64,000 nucleotides of DNA from Sesamum alatum (taxonomy: Eukaryota; Streptophyta; Magnoliopsida; Lamiales; Pedaliaceae). Of the stretch, positions 48,839-60,957 are shown one piece after another; the first letter of the stretch is position 1, and each line of letters opens with the position of its first letter. Below the pieces are notes generated by a model. The model saw only the letters and a program-made list of their open reading frames with translations, ran no database searches and was not told the origin of the DNA. Made by a program: the position numbers and the translations under genes. The DNA is taken from positions 25,528,979-25,592,978 of the forward strand of contig JACGWO010000011.1 in NCBI GenBank assembly GCA_034509735.1, in the 5' to 3' direction.

Positions 48839-49628
48839 TGGGTTATTTTCATTTTAGTCCCTATATTTTTTATCATTTTTCAAAATCATCCATCTTTTTT
48901 ATTATTTTTTAATTTCGTCCTTCTGGTGGAATTTTGGCTAAATTTCCTTCCTAGTGAATGGTATTCTTATACTTTCTTTACATTTATTTTTTAAAAAAAA
49001 ATTGTGGGTTGTATATATTATGACATAGTATATTTTATGCCATTATCTTATATATTTTTTATGTTACTAAGCATATTTGAATATATTGACATAGTATATA
49101 TTATGATATATCTTATATTATTTTTACCATGGCTAAATTGATGATGTTGTTGGTTGAACTTGAAGAAGACATGATTAATGTATAAACAGTAACATATGTG
49201 AAATAGATGAAAAAATTGGATGATTGCTACTGAATACTTGCAAAACTCTTACTGAATTTTCTTGCTTTTGTCAAATTTGATTGGTGCATTTCATTTTTAA
49301 TTACACCGTATATTTATAAAAGAGTATGTTTGGCAAAAGACCTAATTTCAACTGTAAATAGTGACATTCAAACGATAAAACTCCACAATCATTATTTTCT
49401 AACGATCATAAAGGATTAAATTAAAATTGAATTTAGAAAATAAGAGGATGATTTCGCAATTGTTTATATTATACCAAAAAATTTTAAGGACATTTTTTAC
49501 AAAGACCATTTTTTTGACTAAAAAATTGATCAGAACTTCACCAGAATGATGAAATTCAAAATTAACTAAAAGAATTGGACGATTTTAAAAATCGATTTCA
49601 AACACCGGGACTAAAATAAAAATAACCC
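48839..49628. mobile_element. Terminal-inverted-repeat element, non-autonomous
   Basis: GGGTTATTTTCATTTTAGTC left and GACTAAAATAAAAATAACCC right, with inverted similarity further inside (CATTTTTCAAAATCATCCAT against TGGACGATTTTAAAAATCG). Non-coding. Confidence 0.6.
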
Positions 49629-49630
49629 TC

Positions 49631-49930
49631 CTACTTCCTGCTGAATAAGTTTTCACCTGGATGGAACATCATTCCAAAGAGCTTCTTCAGATAACCAGCT
49701 TCTTGCATTTCTTTCTCAAAGACAGCAGCAAGAAACGGCATATTTCTTTTCTTTGCAGTATTATAAGACTTGGACAGAGCAAGGAGACAAAATTTGGTAC
49801 GCTTGTTGTCTCTACAGTTAGCGAAAACGATCAGCAAGCCGGCTTGGGCCGTTATATTTCGCCTCCCCTATTCAGATTCTCCAACCGATCTTTCCATTTG
49901 GGCGGCAATGCAAATACGACAGAATGCTGA
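49631..49930 (-). pseudogene. Exon-like fragment of an unidentified gene
   Basis: The minus strand reads ANCRDNKRTKFCLLALSKSY, then AKKRNMPFLAAVFEKEMQEA and GYLKKLFGMMFHPGENLFSR, ending at a stop at 49631-49633. Composition and codon choice look like real protein. Upstream, CRICIAAQMERSVGE is in another frame. I do not recognise the family. It may be a last exon or a pseudogene remnant. Confidence 0.3.
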
Positions 49931-50227
49931 GGCTGCAGCTCGTCGTGTGCCCAGGGACTTGATTTGAGTTGTTATCTTCTCCCTCCTGCACTTTTACTAG
50001 CAAATTCTCCAGCCAAGGAAAATGACAGAAATATACAACAGCATATCATGAGATCATTTTGGCATGACTCTGAGACCAACTACCAAGAGGACATACATTC
50101 AGATGTTTAAACATAGAAGAGGAGCAACGACCATCCGATTCAATGATCACACTACAGAACTAGAGAATCAAAGGGAAAAATGACGATAACAGATACTATC
50201 AAGTGCATTCAACAGTAATCTTCCTTC

Positions 50228-52479
50228 TCAAGATCGAGATCTTTCACGTGGAGGAGGCGAACGGCTGCATGACAAATGAACTCGGGGATTAGATTAACTT
50301 TTCATCTCAAAAACTACATTGACAGGCAAAAGTATTACCTATTATCTCTGCTGTTCAAAGGGCTTTCCGCTGTTCTGTAATCAGGACTCTTCCTTTGTTC
50401 AGATCTAGAATTTGGTACAGTTTCATGTCCATAATCAGGGCTTTGGCTACCCCTCTCCCTTTGCTGAGATCTGGAACTTGGTAAGGCTTCATGTCCATTA
50501 TCAGGGCTTTGGCTACCCCTCTCCCTTTGCTGAGATCTGGAACTCGGTAAGGTTTCACGTCCATAATCAGGGTTTTGGCTACCCCTCTCCCTTTGCTGAG
50601 ATCTGGAACTTGGTAAGGTTTTCACGTCCATAATCAGGGCTATGCCTATCCCTACCCCTTTGCTCAGATCTAGAATTTGGTAAAGTTTCACGTCCATAAT
50701 CAGGGCTACCCCTATCCCTTCGATATGTACTTGGGGAATGTCCCGGATCATAGTTCCTTCTACCCGGGGACACACCTCGAACTCTTCCATCAGGGTTATA
50801 ACCATTTCTTTGTTCATCATCATCTCGATTTGCATACTCCACTGAAATAACTCGATCCATGAAATTACTGCATCAAGAGTTAGAGAGTCCTAAGTGAGAA
50901 ATTACTTCATAGATCGACAAGACCCTGCAGCATGAAACCTATGAGAGTATATAATATATATTAAATGACAACATTCTGCAAAAACATTTACAGTTATGGC
51001 AACATTCACATGAAATAAATTATCCTGACACCCCAAGTGCACCAGTGCATGCAGGAAATGACACTAGAATAAATGATGAATTCCTTGCAGAAAGACAGAC
51101 CTCCTGTGACTCGCTTCTAATGCTCGGGTGGCATCCTCCTGCGACTCATATTGCACAAATGCAAAATTCCTTCTGATCCTGACGCTCAATAATCTTCCAT
51201 AATGTTCAAAGTATCTTTCAATGTCTCTTGTCCTAGTATTGATGGGGTCGAAGTTAATCACAAACAAAGTCTTTGAAGGCCGTGAGTTGGTTGAAGATCT
51301 TTTGGAGATATCATCCCTTCTGACAGCACGTTCTCGCTGGATCAAACTCAACTAACTTCGTTTAGTAATGAAACAGCAAAAAACCATGTCTAGTTGGCTG
51401 ATGATTTGCAACTCATGCAAATACTATATAAGCAAGAAAATGCCAAGGAACACCAGACAAACCTTAGTCCACTCAACACGAATTTTGCATCCCTTTCTAC
51501 CAAAGTGTATCCCGTCGAGTTTCTGGATTGCAACCTCTGCATCATGCTCATCTTCCATGTAGACAAAAGCAAAGCCTATAAAGCCAAAAAAGTTAACGAA
51601 GCCAACCCGAGACACTTCAGTTGGAAGACAGACAATTATCTTAAGATGCCTCCACTAAAGACACTTAATCACCACATGGTATTAAGTAAACCATTGCCAC
51701 ACCCAAAACACCAGCAAACCGAGGAGAGAAAAGGCGAAATTCTATATGAAGGAAGCACAACACCTGCCAAAGATCTGGAATGAACATGATATCTATGACG
51801 AAACATGTCCAATTTGAAGACTGTGCAAAGTCATGAGGAATGCAAAAGGCAAGGTCTCAGGAGAGAGCACGGGACCATGAAGGATCATATTGAGTCTTTT
51901 GAACAAAGACAAACATGTATCTTGTGCACAAGCGAGAAAATAAACACAGAGAACCATCCGTCCAGGAAGATCATGGAATATCCAAGTAATCCTGCACCAG
52001 AGAAACTACTGAGCTAGGGGACTCTACAGAAAAAGGGTGCACGCTTCTTAAAGGGAAGCAACATGTATATACAAAACGTTCGACAGAACTAGTAGAACGA
52101 ACATGTTATAGCTTTGCAATGTCCGTCAATCGCTTCCTTCAAACACAATTGATGATCAAAGATAAACAATCATATATATAGTTTAATCCCTTCACCGGTA
52201 AAAAAGTATACTTTTAACCAACAACAGAAAGACACCCAATCTCCATGCAGAGCATTAAAACGCTCCGCCAAGCAAACACCAGCCCATAATTTTTCATAAT
52301 TGTCAGTCATTATTTCGTAAAAGGGGGAAAAAAGCTACTTCAAAATCTAAACAACAGTAAAGTGTAAATTATACCAGATTTCATGTCCACCCTATCAACC
52401 CTCCCATATCTTCTGAAAAGACGTTCAACATCAGAATCGCGACAATCAAAATCCAGATCCCGCAGAACACAGGCCTCAT
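50228..52479 (-). CDS. SR splicing factor, RS31/RS40/RS41-like, with two single-base frame breaks
   Basis: Five coding exons with GT-AG borders: 52479-52375, 51575-51463, 51336-51101, 50867-50339 and 50264-50228, about 339 residues if the breaks are bridged. RRM1: [18 protein letters not shown] and [23 protein letters not shown]2: [42 protein letters not shown]. The C-terminal Arg/Ser region ends [11 protein letters not shown]. Plant-specific RS proteins bind exonic enhancers and recruit spliceosome parts in the nucleus. One base is missing in the first RRM (MRPVFCG then LDFD; Asn codon damaged, ~52458). One extra A (TTTT on plus) at ~50619 shifts the RS region. Splice sites are intact, so these may be assembly errors or recent decay. 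A non-coding leader exon with donor GAAAG|GTAACG lies near 52668. Confidence 0.85.
50379..50710. repeat. 66-bp tandem repeats encoding the RS region
   Basis: GGCTACCCCTCTCCC recurs at 50445, 50511 and 50577, with degenerate units on both sides. Each unit encodes 22 residues of the type [20 protein letters not shown]. The unit containing the inserted base is 67 bp, which marks the frameshift. Confidence 0.9.
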
Positions 52480-52860
52480 GATCCTGAAAACTTCAGCAAA
52501 ATTTTAAGATTCTTCGTCTTCAAAAACCTTTCCAGCTCTCGCCAGAAGAATTTTCTACTCAACTATCTCATAAACCAAGGCCTCCTCACAAATGTAGTAT
52601 GTCAAACACATATGAAAATCAAATATACGCAGGAAGATAGAGAGGAAAAGCTCGCAAGACGTTACCTTTCGAGCTCCGCTTCACTACGATTGATGTCGAG
52701 AAACCCTAGATCGGAGTCGGGGAAATCAGTTCTACGGTGACTTCAAACGACAACGTTACGCGCTCAATATTGACGGAGTGGTACTCGGGAGTCGGGCCTG
52801 CTCATTTTGGTTCGACTTGAAATTTTTGGACTTGAAATCGCGATTCATCGCATCGTGATA
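52480..52860 (-). promoter_or_regulatory. 5' leader intron, leader exon and promoter of the SR gene
   Basis: The acceptor GTTTTCAG precedes the ATG by four bases. The leader exon (about 52669-52780) contains CTAGGGTTTCTCGAC, a common start of plant leaders. Confidence 0.4.
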
Positions 52861-54022
52861 TTAATTTTTTTTTGTTACACCTATATTACCTTAAGTTAGT
52901 TTTTTTTTTTCTTCTCTTTTCTTATTTTTTTTTAAATACAATGTGTTAGTTTATATATATATATATATATTTTATAATAATTTTAAAGTGTTAGAATATT
53001 ATTTTATATGCACGAAGGGACGACGTGCCACAATAACTGGTATAAAAAAAACTCCATTTTTACTCACAAACAACAGTTATTTACACAACGACACCAATTT
53101 TTTACTATGCCAATAATACCCTTTAAGTTGGTTTCTTTTCCTTTTTTTTTAATTTTTTTAAATGTGATGTATTGGTTTATATATTTTTTTCTTAGGGTTA
53201 ATTACACTTAGACCCCCTCTAAAAATACAAAAATACACTTTTTCCCAAAAAATTCAAAATTATATTTATACCCCTTCCGAAAATTCATCGTTTATACATA
53301 ACCTTTTGTTAGAATTTTGACGAAAAATGCTGACATTAGCAAAATACATGACATAAATTTTTAATTTTACTCCTCATTTAACATCCTCGTATAATAATTT
53401 TGTACTTATAAAGGAAAAAATATAATAATGTTAACTTCACTCTCTATGTATACATTATATTTATATTTTTATAAATATATATATATATATAAGATTGTTA
53501 AATGAGGGGTAAAATTAAAAATTTATGTATTTTTTATTTTTTTCTGACGTAAATATTTTTCGTCCAAACTCTCACCGAATGGGCCAAATGTAACCGGAGA
53601 ATTTTCAGAAGGGTGTAAGTGTAATTCCGAAACTTTTTTGAGGAAAAGTGTAATTTTGCACTTTCAAAGAGGGTCTAAATGTAATTAACCCTTAATCTTA
53701 TTTATAATATATTTTAACGTAAAATATTATTTATTATATGCACACAAGGACGACATGCCACGTCGACTAGTACTATTACAAATAAAAGAGACAGGCAGCC
53801 ATAGACACAAGTAGGCGATTTTGATTGATGCATTAATTCTTTGTGATCCCATAAACATTCATTGACTGACAAAATAACTAACTTATTTAACTTTTCAAAA
53901 TTTTATACTAATTTAACTATCCAATTAAATGTATTTTTTATATTTATTTTTATTTATAATATATTTTAAATTATAAAAGATTATTTATTATATATACACA
54001 AAACGACGTATCACGACGTCTA
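52861..54022 (+). mobile_element. Cluster of Helitron-like termini with a nested MITE
   Basis: Three GC-rich 3' ends follow one another: ACGACGTGCCACAATAACTGGT (to ~53041), ACGACATGCCACGTCGACTAGT (to ~53771) and ACGTATCACGACGTCTAGT (to ~54022). The second and third are preceded by AT-rich starts like TACTATTACAAATAAAAG. A MITE at 53194-53691 (AGGGTTAATTACACTTAGAC and its inverse) is nested in the middle unit. Confidence 0.5.
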
Positions 54023-55053
54023 GTATGAACAATAATAATAAATATCATGCCATGTCAGTACAATATAAATCTTACTCATAATTTCATTAATATCATTTAA
54101 TTATTTTACATTCAGTTTATCTAAATAGCAATAATGGTAGAGAACCTATCCCTTTATATAGTCGAGGAGCATCATTTTGGTGTCTTCACTTTTTTTGTCT
54201 GACAATTTTTATTTTTCTCTTTTTTTAATTTTCACATCTCTTTTTTTTCTTTCACTTTTTTTACTAGTTTTTCATAATTTCCTTTTATTATTTAATATTT
54301 TTTATTTATTCAATTAACACATATATTTTTAAAATATTAATTAGTCTTTTAAATTTAAAATTAATTGTGCACGCAATTATGCATACAGAATAAAATATAA
54401 ATATAAAAGACTATCCATGTAAGTGACGTCTATGCCTATACTTGGATAGCATATCTGAATTTTATTTTTCCACATAAATAAGTTTTTTTACTGTTATATA
54501 TATTTATCTTCATCCAAGTCCAACATATGTTTGTTTGTGTTTTTATTTTTAGTTTTTAATTTTTAAAATAGTAATTAAAGTGAGCACATATTTATTTATA
54601 CATACCCTTCTTGAAAATATATTAATTTTACAATACAAATTATTATAAAACATACATTATCTAATAAAAATATATTTTTATTTATAAAATTAAAAATACA
54701 TATTTTCGCTGAAAATAAAAATTAAAACACAAACAAATTAGTGCATATGGGAATGTCCATGATGATTGATGATATGATGATCATCACCAAACAAATCGGT
54801 AGAATAAGACAGCGCTATGATGCAACCAACAATGCACAATCAATCCAGCTTTTCCAGTCACCAGCTTCTTCTTTTTTAGAGAGAGATTAATATATTATAC
54901 AATTATTTCATTTTTTTTTTTTTTTGAAATATCCTAGACTAATTTGGCACCAATCAATCATTATACTATATATTATCGAATTTAAATGTATTGATTATTT
55001 TTTTTTTAATTTATCAGGGTGAAATTTGAATTACAAAAATTAGAATTGCGTAT
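54023..55053. other. AT-rich intergenic DNA
   Basis: No gene recognised. Confidence 0.5.
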
Positions 55054-55589
55054 TTAGGGATGACAATGAGTTTGGGTTGGATCGGATTGACCCGGATCTA
55101 CCCTAGTTAGGACGAATTTTGAAGCCTTAAGCGGATCCCGAATCTTAGTAGTTTGAATTTACACAGACCCCCCCTGATTATTTTTTTTATATATACATAT
55201 AAAATATATTTATACATATATGAAAAATGTGTATAATTTATTAGCATATAATACATAAACTTAATATTTTTATAAATTAAAATAAGACATTAATCATCTA
55301 GAAATACTTTAATGTTTAAATAAGTAACACATATTCTAAAATTTTTAATATTTCAATGCTTATAACATGCACATGTAAATTTATAAGAAAATAACATTTC
55401 AATAATATTATTGTCTCATATTTATAAAGTTATGATTTTTAAAAATTATATTTTTTTAATATTTAAAAAAAATTAACTGAGTCCACCGGTTCAATCGGCG
55501 GGTCCCGGGTCCGGTCTGAATCCAAAATTGTCTTAGCAGGGGGGTCCCGGTTTGTGGCACATCCACCTCGTTGTTATCCTTAGCGGCAT
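55054..55589. mobile_element. hAT-like non-autonomous element
   Basis: Left TTAGGGATGACAATGAG against the right-hand inverse of TAAGGATAACAACGAG. TTGCGTAT occurs on both sides (55046-55053, 55590-55597), the 8-bp duplication of hAT elements. The right repeat begins a few bases in from the edge. Confidence 0.55.
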
Positions 55590-56718
55590 TTGCGTATGAA
55601 ATGTATCTCATCTCATTCAATTCGACCAAATTAGGTGGAGTTTGGTTGTGGAATAATTTTCTGATTTGAAAAAAAAAATTGAAATACATATCAATACTTT
55701 CAAGAAAAACATATCGCATCACATATAATTTTACACTTTCTTTCTTGCCTAACATCTTTTACACATTACTATCAACAATCAAAATTACACTGTTATCTCA
55801 CATCAAATCACGTACTAAAAAAAAAATCTATCTCAATTCGATGTGGAAGTGGTTTGAAATGAATGAATAATTGGAAAAATCAGTCTCGACACGATTACAC
55901 CCCAAGTCTAGTGAGAGAATTTTTGTATATATGTGTTGTCAAATCAATGAATAGTGAACTTACATTAAAAAATAATATCTCATGTATTTATAGTGATGTT
56001 AGTTATTTTATGGTGTGGTAAGGTGTATATATTTATCATGTAGCTCACATAGGAAAATTACTCTCTTATACACTTGTAATTAAATTGAATTTACTATCAT
56101 ATACATCACAAAGCCCCACACACTCGGATGGAATACTCTGCAAGAAGCAATAATCAGGGCGAGAGTAAGAAATCTCAGCAAGAGAAAATGGAAGCATTGA
56201 ATACCTGGGTAAGGGTGGGTGGGAATACATTAATTGTTCCCCTATCCACCTCTCATATCACATTCACTCTTCCTCCACCCCCTCAAGAGCAAACATTAAC
56301 TGTCACAGGGGATTTTTACTCAACGGAATTTGTCAGAGTCCTTCGTGAGGCACTAGCCTTCCTTAAGACTAGTCAGCCTATTTTTGAACACACTCCCTCG
56401 TGTATGCTTGGGGCTAGATAGGTGAGAGTGTGAGAGATGGGGACGAAGTCCTTGTATGCAGGCTTGTATTCCTCGTATTTTGATTTATGGCAATAAGATA
56501 TAAGGTAGGGCATTGCCCGTAAATGAGTGTTGCATGAATGTTGTTAATTTGTGCATGTGTTGGCTCTTGCATTCTTTAGCGCAGCGGAATCTGTCCAAAC
56601 ACCTGTGACACTAACCATCCTTCATGGCTTCCAAAGGTAAATTATCTCTCCCTTCCTAAACTCTTCACTTGCAATTTCATTCCTTTGTAATTTATGTTTC
56701 GATTCAAAATTTTCTACA

Positions 56719-58870
56719 ATGTCTAGTAGTGATGAGGGGGGTGATGGGGTTGGTGGGGGTTGTGCAGCGGCGGCATATGAATGGTCTGTGGTTGGCCGGC
56801 ACCGGCTGCCGTGGTTCAGCCCCAAGCTAGGAGATGGGGCGCGGCTCTCCTCCAGCTCGAGGCGGCGCCTTGAGCTGGGGGAAGGCCCTCCCTTTCCCTA
56901 CCTCGAGCTGGGGGAGGCCCCCCCCCTCCTAGCTTCGGACGACGCCTTAGTTTGGCCGTTTGCATCCGAGTACACCACTTGCAATTTTTTTGTCGACAGG
57001 TGTATTTGATATAGAGCAGATAATTTTTTTGTCGGCGGGTAATTATGCTAATTCGAGGAATATTTGAGATGATTTCCACAAGGCGGTGATAAGGAATCTT
57101 CCCAAGTGCCCTTCTATCGACTCTTTAGATGGTTTGGGGAACTTGATTGATTTTCATTCATCTCACTCAGATGGGTCGAACATGTGTCGTAATAGAGGGA
57201 GGCCAGTGATTATGAACACAATGACAGCGGCCAGATTAAGGGTGACAGTGACAGCGACAGCGGGGAGAGGAGGGGGGGAGATGACGAGTCTGAGGTTCTT
57301 GAAGTAGTGGGGCTGCCAAGTGTGATTGTGGCGCTGGGAGTTGATGATGGGATACGTCCCCGGGCGCGGGGTGTCCGAAAGCCCCACGTGATGGACGTGG
57401 GTACTTGTGATAGTGTTCTCATACGTGAACGACTGGCTTTTATACAGATGGAAGGTAGGGTGCCCTCCGCACATAAGTTTATTCTCCCCTCTCCTGGGCA
57501 GAGGATTAGGCATCCCCCCGATGGATTTTCACAGTTAACGCCTCTTATTTTGATTACGGGTTCTCCATTCCTCCTCATCTTCTTTTAGTGGCGCTAATAA
57601 AGAGCTATGGGATTTGCATTAGCTAGCTTACGCCTAACTCTTTCATGTACTTTGAGGCATGGCGACCGCGTTTTCTCTAGTTGGGACTTTCCCTTGACCC
57701 TGGATAGTTTCCATGCCATATTTAACATTTGACGCATGACCGAGTTGTCCTCCTCTACAGATGACGGGTGATACTTCTATTTTTTGTCACCGTTTGGGGG
57801 TATGTTCTTGGACGGGCCACTTCCTCTAAAGGTCCTTAGAAAGAAAAAATTTTCTATGTCAGGGACGATGGTTGGGGTTTTACTTTTTCGCCAGTTATGC
57901 ATCGCCACTGAGCGGAATTTGGTAGGCTACGAGAGAGTTTTGTGGTTGCGGGGTTGTTTAGTCTTTTGATTCACATAACACATTATTTCCCCTATGATAT
58001 TGATGTTTGTCAAATTTTTCATTTATGATATATCGCTCATTTTTCCTTTCCGATGTAATGATTTTCTCTTGCTTTGCCTTTTATTCCAGGTAAGAAAATA
58101 GACACCGACACTGTTGCCTTGAGAAGAGTGGCGGCAAAAGAGAAAAAGGGTATGGAGCAGGGATCGGCCTACCCGCCATCTGGTGCGCCTGCAAGTTCGA
58201 CTGGGGGCAGTCGTTCATCTTCCTCTGTTGATGCTTCCGAGTCTTGACCTACGGGAGCTCACTCTGGGGCTTCTCCTCCGCCAAAGAGAGCACAAGATGC
58301 TCCTTTAGCTTTGGCTTCTACAGGTATTCCACGTGGTGGCATTTTTACCACTGGTGTAAACCAGGCGGAGGGAAAATCGTTGTATTGGGATACCACCAAC
58401 CTTTCCTTAGCGTGGAACCGCACGAGGAACATGGTGAGCTACGATGTTCTAATGCGGTTTTGCAGTCTTAGCAACGAGCAGGTGGATGAGTTGTTGGCTG
58501 GGGACATGGCCCGGGTACGTTGTTTATTATTTTGCCTTACTTTATTTATCTTGCTTCCCACTTGAATTAACTTGGTTATCAATTTTTTATTTTGCTTGTG
58601 TAGTCCCTTACTTTGACTGCACTGGCGCGGAATCGGCGCCTGGCTAGGCAGGAAGAGGCTGATCGTCTGGGTGCGATCGCGAAGCGACGCGAGGAGGAAT
58701 GCTCAAAACTAATGGAGGAGAAAGATAAGGCCCTCGAGAGTGCTACCAATTGGGACCGTCGCTACGAGTGTGAGGTGACCACGGGGAAGAAGTTTTTGAC
58801 CTCTGCCTCTAGAGTTGTTTTTGTTGGTAAGACAAAAAAAAGAGGCAATTTCCAAATTTTAGGTTTCTGA
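56719..58870 (+). pseudogene. Degraded antisense extra ORF (putative gypsy-type 'Transposase_28'-like plus coiled coil)
   Basis: The plus strand is opposite to pol. Pieces in shifting frames read ILPSPGQRIRHPPDGF, SYFDYGFSIPPHLLLVALIK, LTPNSFMYFEAW and MVGVLLFRQLC, reminiscent of the plant 'putative gypsy type transposon' domain. They are followed by SLYWDTTNLSLAWNRTRNMV and a charged coiled coil, LARQEEADRLGAIAKRREEE. An antisense ORF beyond pol is known in Grande/Tat-lineage elements. The domain match is from memory. Confidence 0.5.
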
Positions 58871-59219
58871 TGATTTCGAGTGTATTGTAGTCGAGAAGGC
58901 TATTCTTAATTACGAGTCTGCGATATATAAGAGCGTCGGTTCCTCCGTCGTGTTCTTCGTGAGAAGGGTCAGATCACTGAGGAAGACATCGTTGGCATCG
59001 ACCCCGACCTGAGTGAGGGGAAGAGGAGGATGCCGACCCACTCGTGGTGGAGCCCCCTAGGACGACGAGTGAGATGAGGAGGGGCGATTGTTCTTCCCCT
59101 TGTTGGAACTTTGTGTATGTTTTTATGTTTATTGCGGACTATCGTTTTGTATCTAAGAATATTTAGTATTTTGGATGTTCTTTTCTGTCATCGATACATT
59201 TAGAACTTCACATGATTTG

Positions 59220-59830
59220 CTTCCGACAGATATAGCCGGATGTTGTGGCATGTAATCGGAAGTAATTATTACCTCACTTGTTTATCTTCCGATAGTTATA
59301 GTCAGATATTTTAATATGTAATCGGCAGTGTTTAGTACTTCACATGATTTTCTTCCAACTACTATAGTCGAGTGTTTTGATGTGTGATTGGCGATATTTA
59401 GTGCTTGCGAATTTGATCATTTCATTTGATATGAAACCTCTATTTTAACTTATGCTTATCAGAGGTTGCCTGAAGGGGTGTTTTTGCTTGAGTCCTGGAG
59501 TTGATCTTTTACCAACTTCAAGGGGGTCAAAGTGTTTTGGGGCAACCTTATCAAGGAGGATCTCGATGAGATTTCTTCCATGGGTTCTCGAGGCACTCGT
59601 TGATGCCTCAAGGGATCTCCACACCACGAAATTTCATACTACAACGGAAAAAAATAATTTCATTTCTTGAGTTCGACTTACAAAATTCCACAAGGATTGG
59701 AAAGGAAACTAGCCAAAAGGGGAGGGGCTGAAATGTTGATCTCCTATACTAGACCTATCACATATGTAGAGTCAAAAGGGGAACTTTGCTTCCTAGTCGG
59801 TCTTCAGGAGTAATACTTCTTGAGGTTCGC
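59220..59830. other. Element B spacer shared with element A
   Basis: Three diverged repeats of TATAGYCGGATRTTNTGG followed by TGTAATCGG type sequence (59220-59410), then GGAGTTGATCTTTTACCAAC. Both blocks recur in element A at 40337-41520, where they were amplified in tandem. Confidence 0.6.
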
Positions 59831-60936
59831 TATGTTCCAAGTGCGTGGGATGCTCTTCCCATCCACCTGTTGCAACTTGTAGGCTCCTGCATCCACGATT
59901 TTGCAGGGGCTTTCCCACTTCGGGTCCAATTTTTCCTATGTGACCGAAAGCTTCAACTTTCCTGAGCACCAAATCCCCCACCTAAAAATTCCTTGGCTTA
60001 ACCTTTGCGTTATATGCCTTTGCCATCCTGGCTTTGTACAATGCAGCGCGCGTTACGGCTCTTTCCCTTGCTTCCTCAACTAGGTCCAAGTTTGCCCTCA
60101 AGCTTGCTCATTAGAGGCTGAATCATAGTATTTAACTTGCTAACTGAGTTCTCTTATTTCGGCTAACGCTACGGCTTTCATTCCATAAGACAGAGTGAAC
60201 GGCGACTGCCCCGTAGCAGCCCTTGGCATCGTGCAGTACACCCATAAAACGCTGGGAAGTTCATCCACCCATGCTCCCAACCTAGTCTTCAAGCGTTGGA
60301 GGATAGTTCGGTTGGTCACTTTAGTTTGACCATTTGCTTGTGGATTGCTCACTGAGGTGAAAAAACTGTTTAATCGCCAACCTCCTGCACCAAACCTTAA
60401 GCTTACTCCCTGAAAACTAAGTCCCATTGTTGGATACTAGGGCGCCGAGGGATGCTGAAGCGACACACAATGTTCTTCCAAAGAAACTTGATCACCTCCT
60501 TATCTAATATTTTGGCTAAGGGTTCAGCTTCCACCCACCTCCTGAAGTAGTCGACGACCACAATACAAAGTTTCCTTTGTCCCGTGGCTTGTGGAAATGG
60601 TCCGACCAAGTCTAATCCCCACTGATCAAATGGACAAGGGCTTTCAAGGGGTTGCATTAGTGCGACCGGCTGATGGTTGATGTTCGCATGTTCTTGGCAT
60701 GCGCGACAACTTTTCACCAGCTCATGGGAGTTTAGGAGCATAGTGGGCCAAAAGAAGCCTTGCCACAAAAGTTTTCCTGCTAATGCTTTCCTACCGAGGT
60801 GATTTTCGCAAATCCCTTCATGTGTTTCCCTTAGAACATAATTCCCCTCCTCCGAAGTTAGGCATTTCAGAAAAGGTTGCGAGAAACCACGTTTGTATAA
60901 CTCACCATCGATCATCATGAAATGGGATGCTTTCAT
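59793..60936 (-). pseudogene. Gypsy integrase (element B)
   Basis: The zinc-binding part has HEGICENHLGRKAL and CRACQEHA. The core has FDQWGLDLVGPF and CIVVVDYFRRWVEAE with both Asp. The third catalytic position reads PQANGQTKVTNRT, with Lys where the family has Glu (GQTE), a G-to-A change that should kill catalysis. The C-terminal stretch GDLVLRKVEA continues at 59793-59981 after frame breaks near 60130 and 60400. Confidence 0.85.
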
Positions 60937-60957
60937 CCTTAAGGACCGAGCTTTTTT

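Noticed and set aside
57163..57578. Minus-strand ORFs of 116 and 122 codons in element B
   Set aside because: Low-complexity Ser/Pro/Thr strings opposite the degraded extra ORF; no conserved motif.
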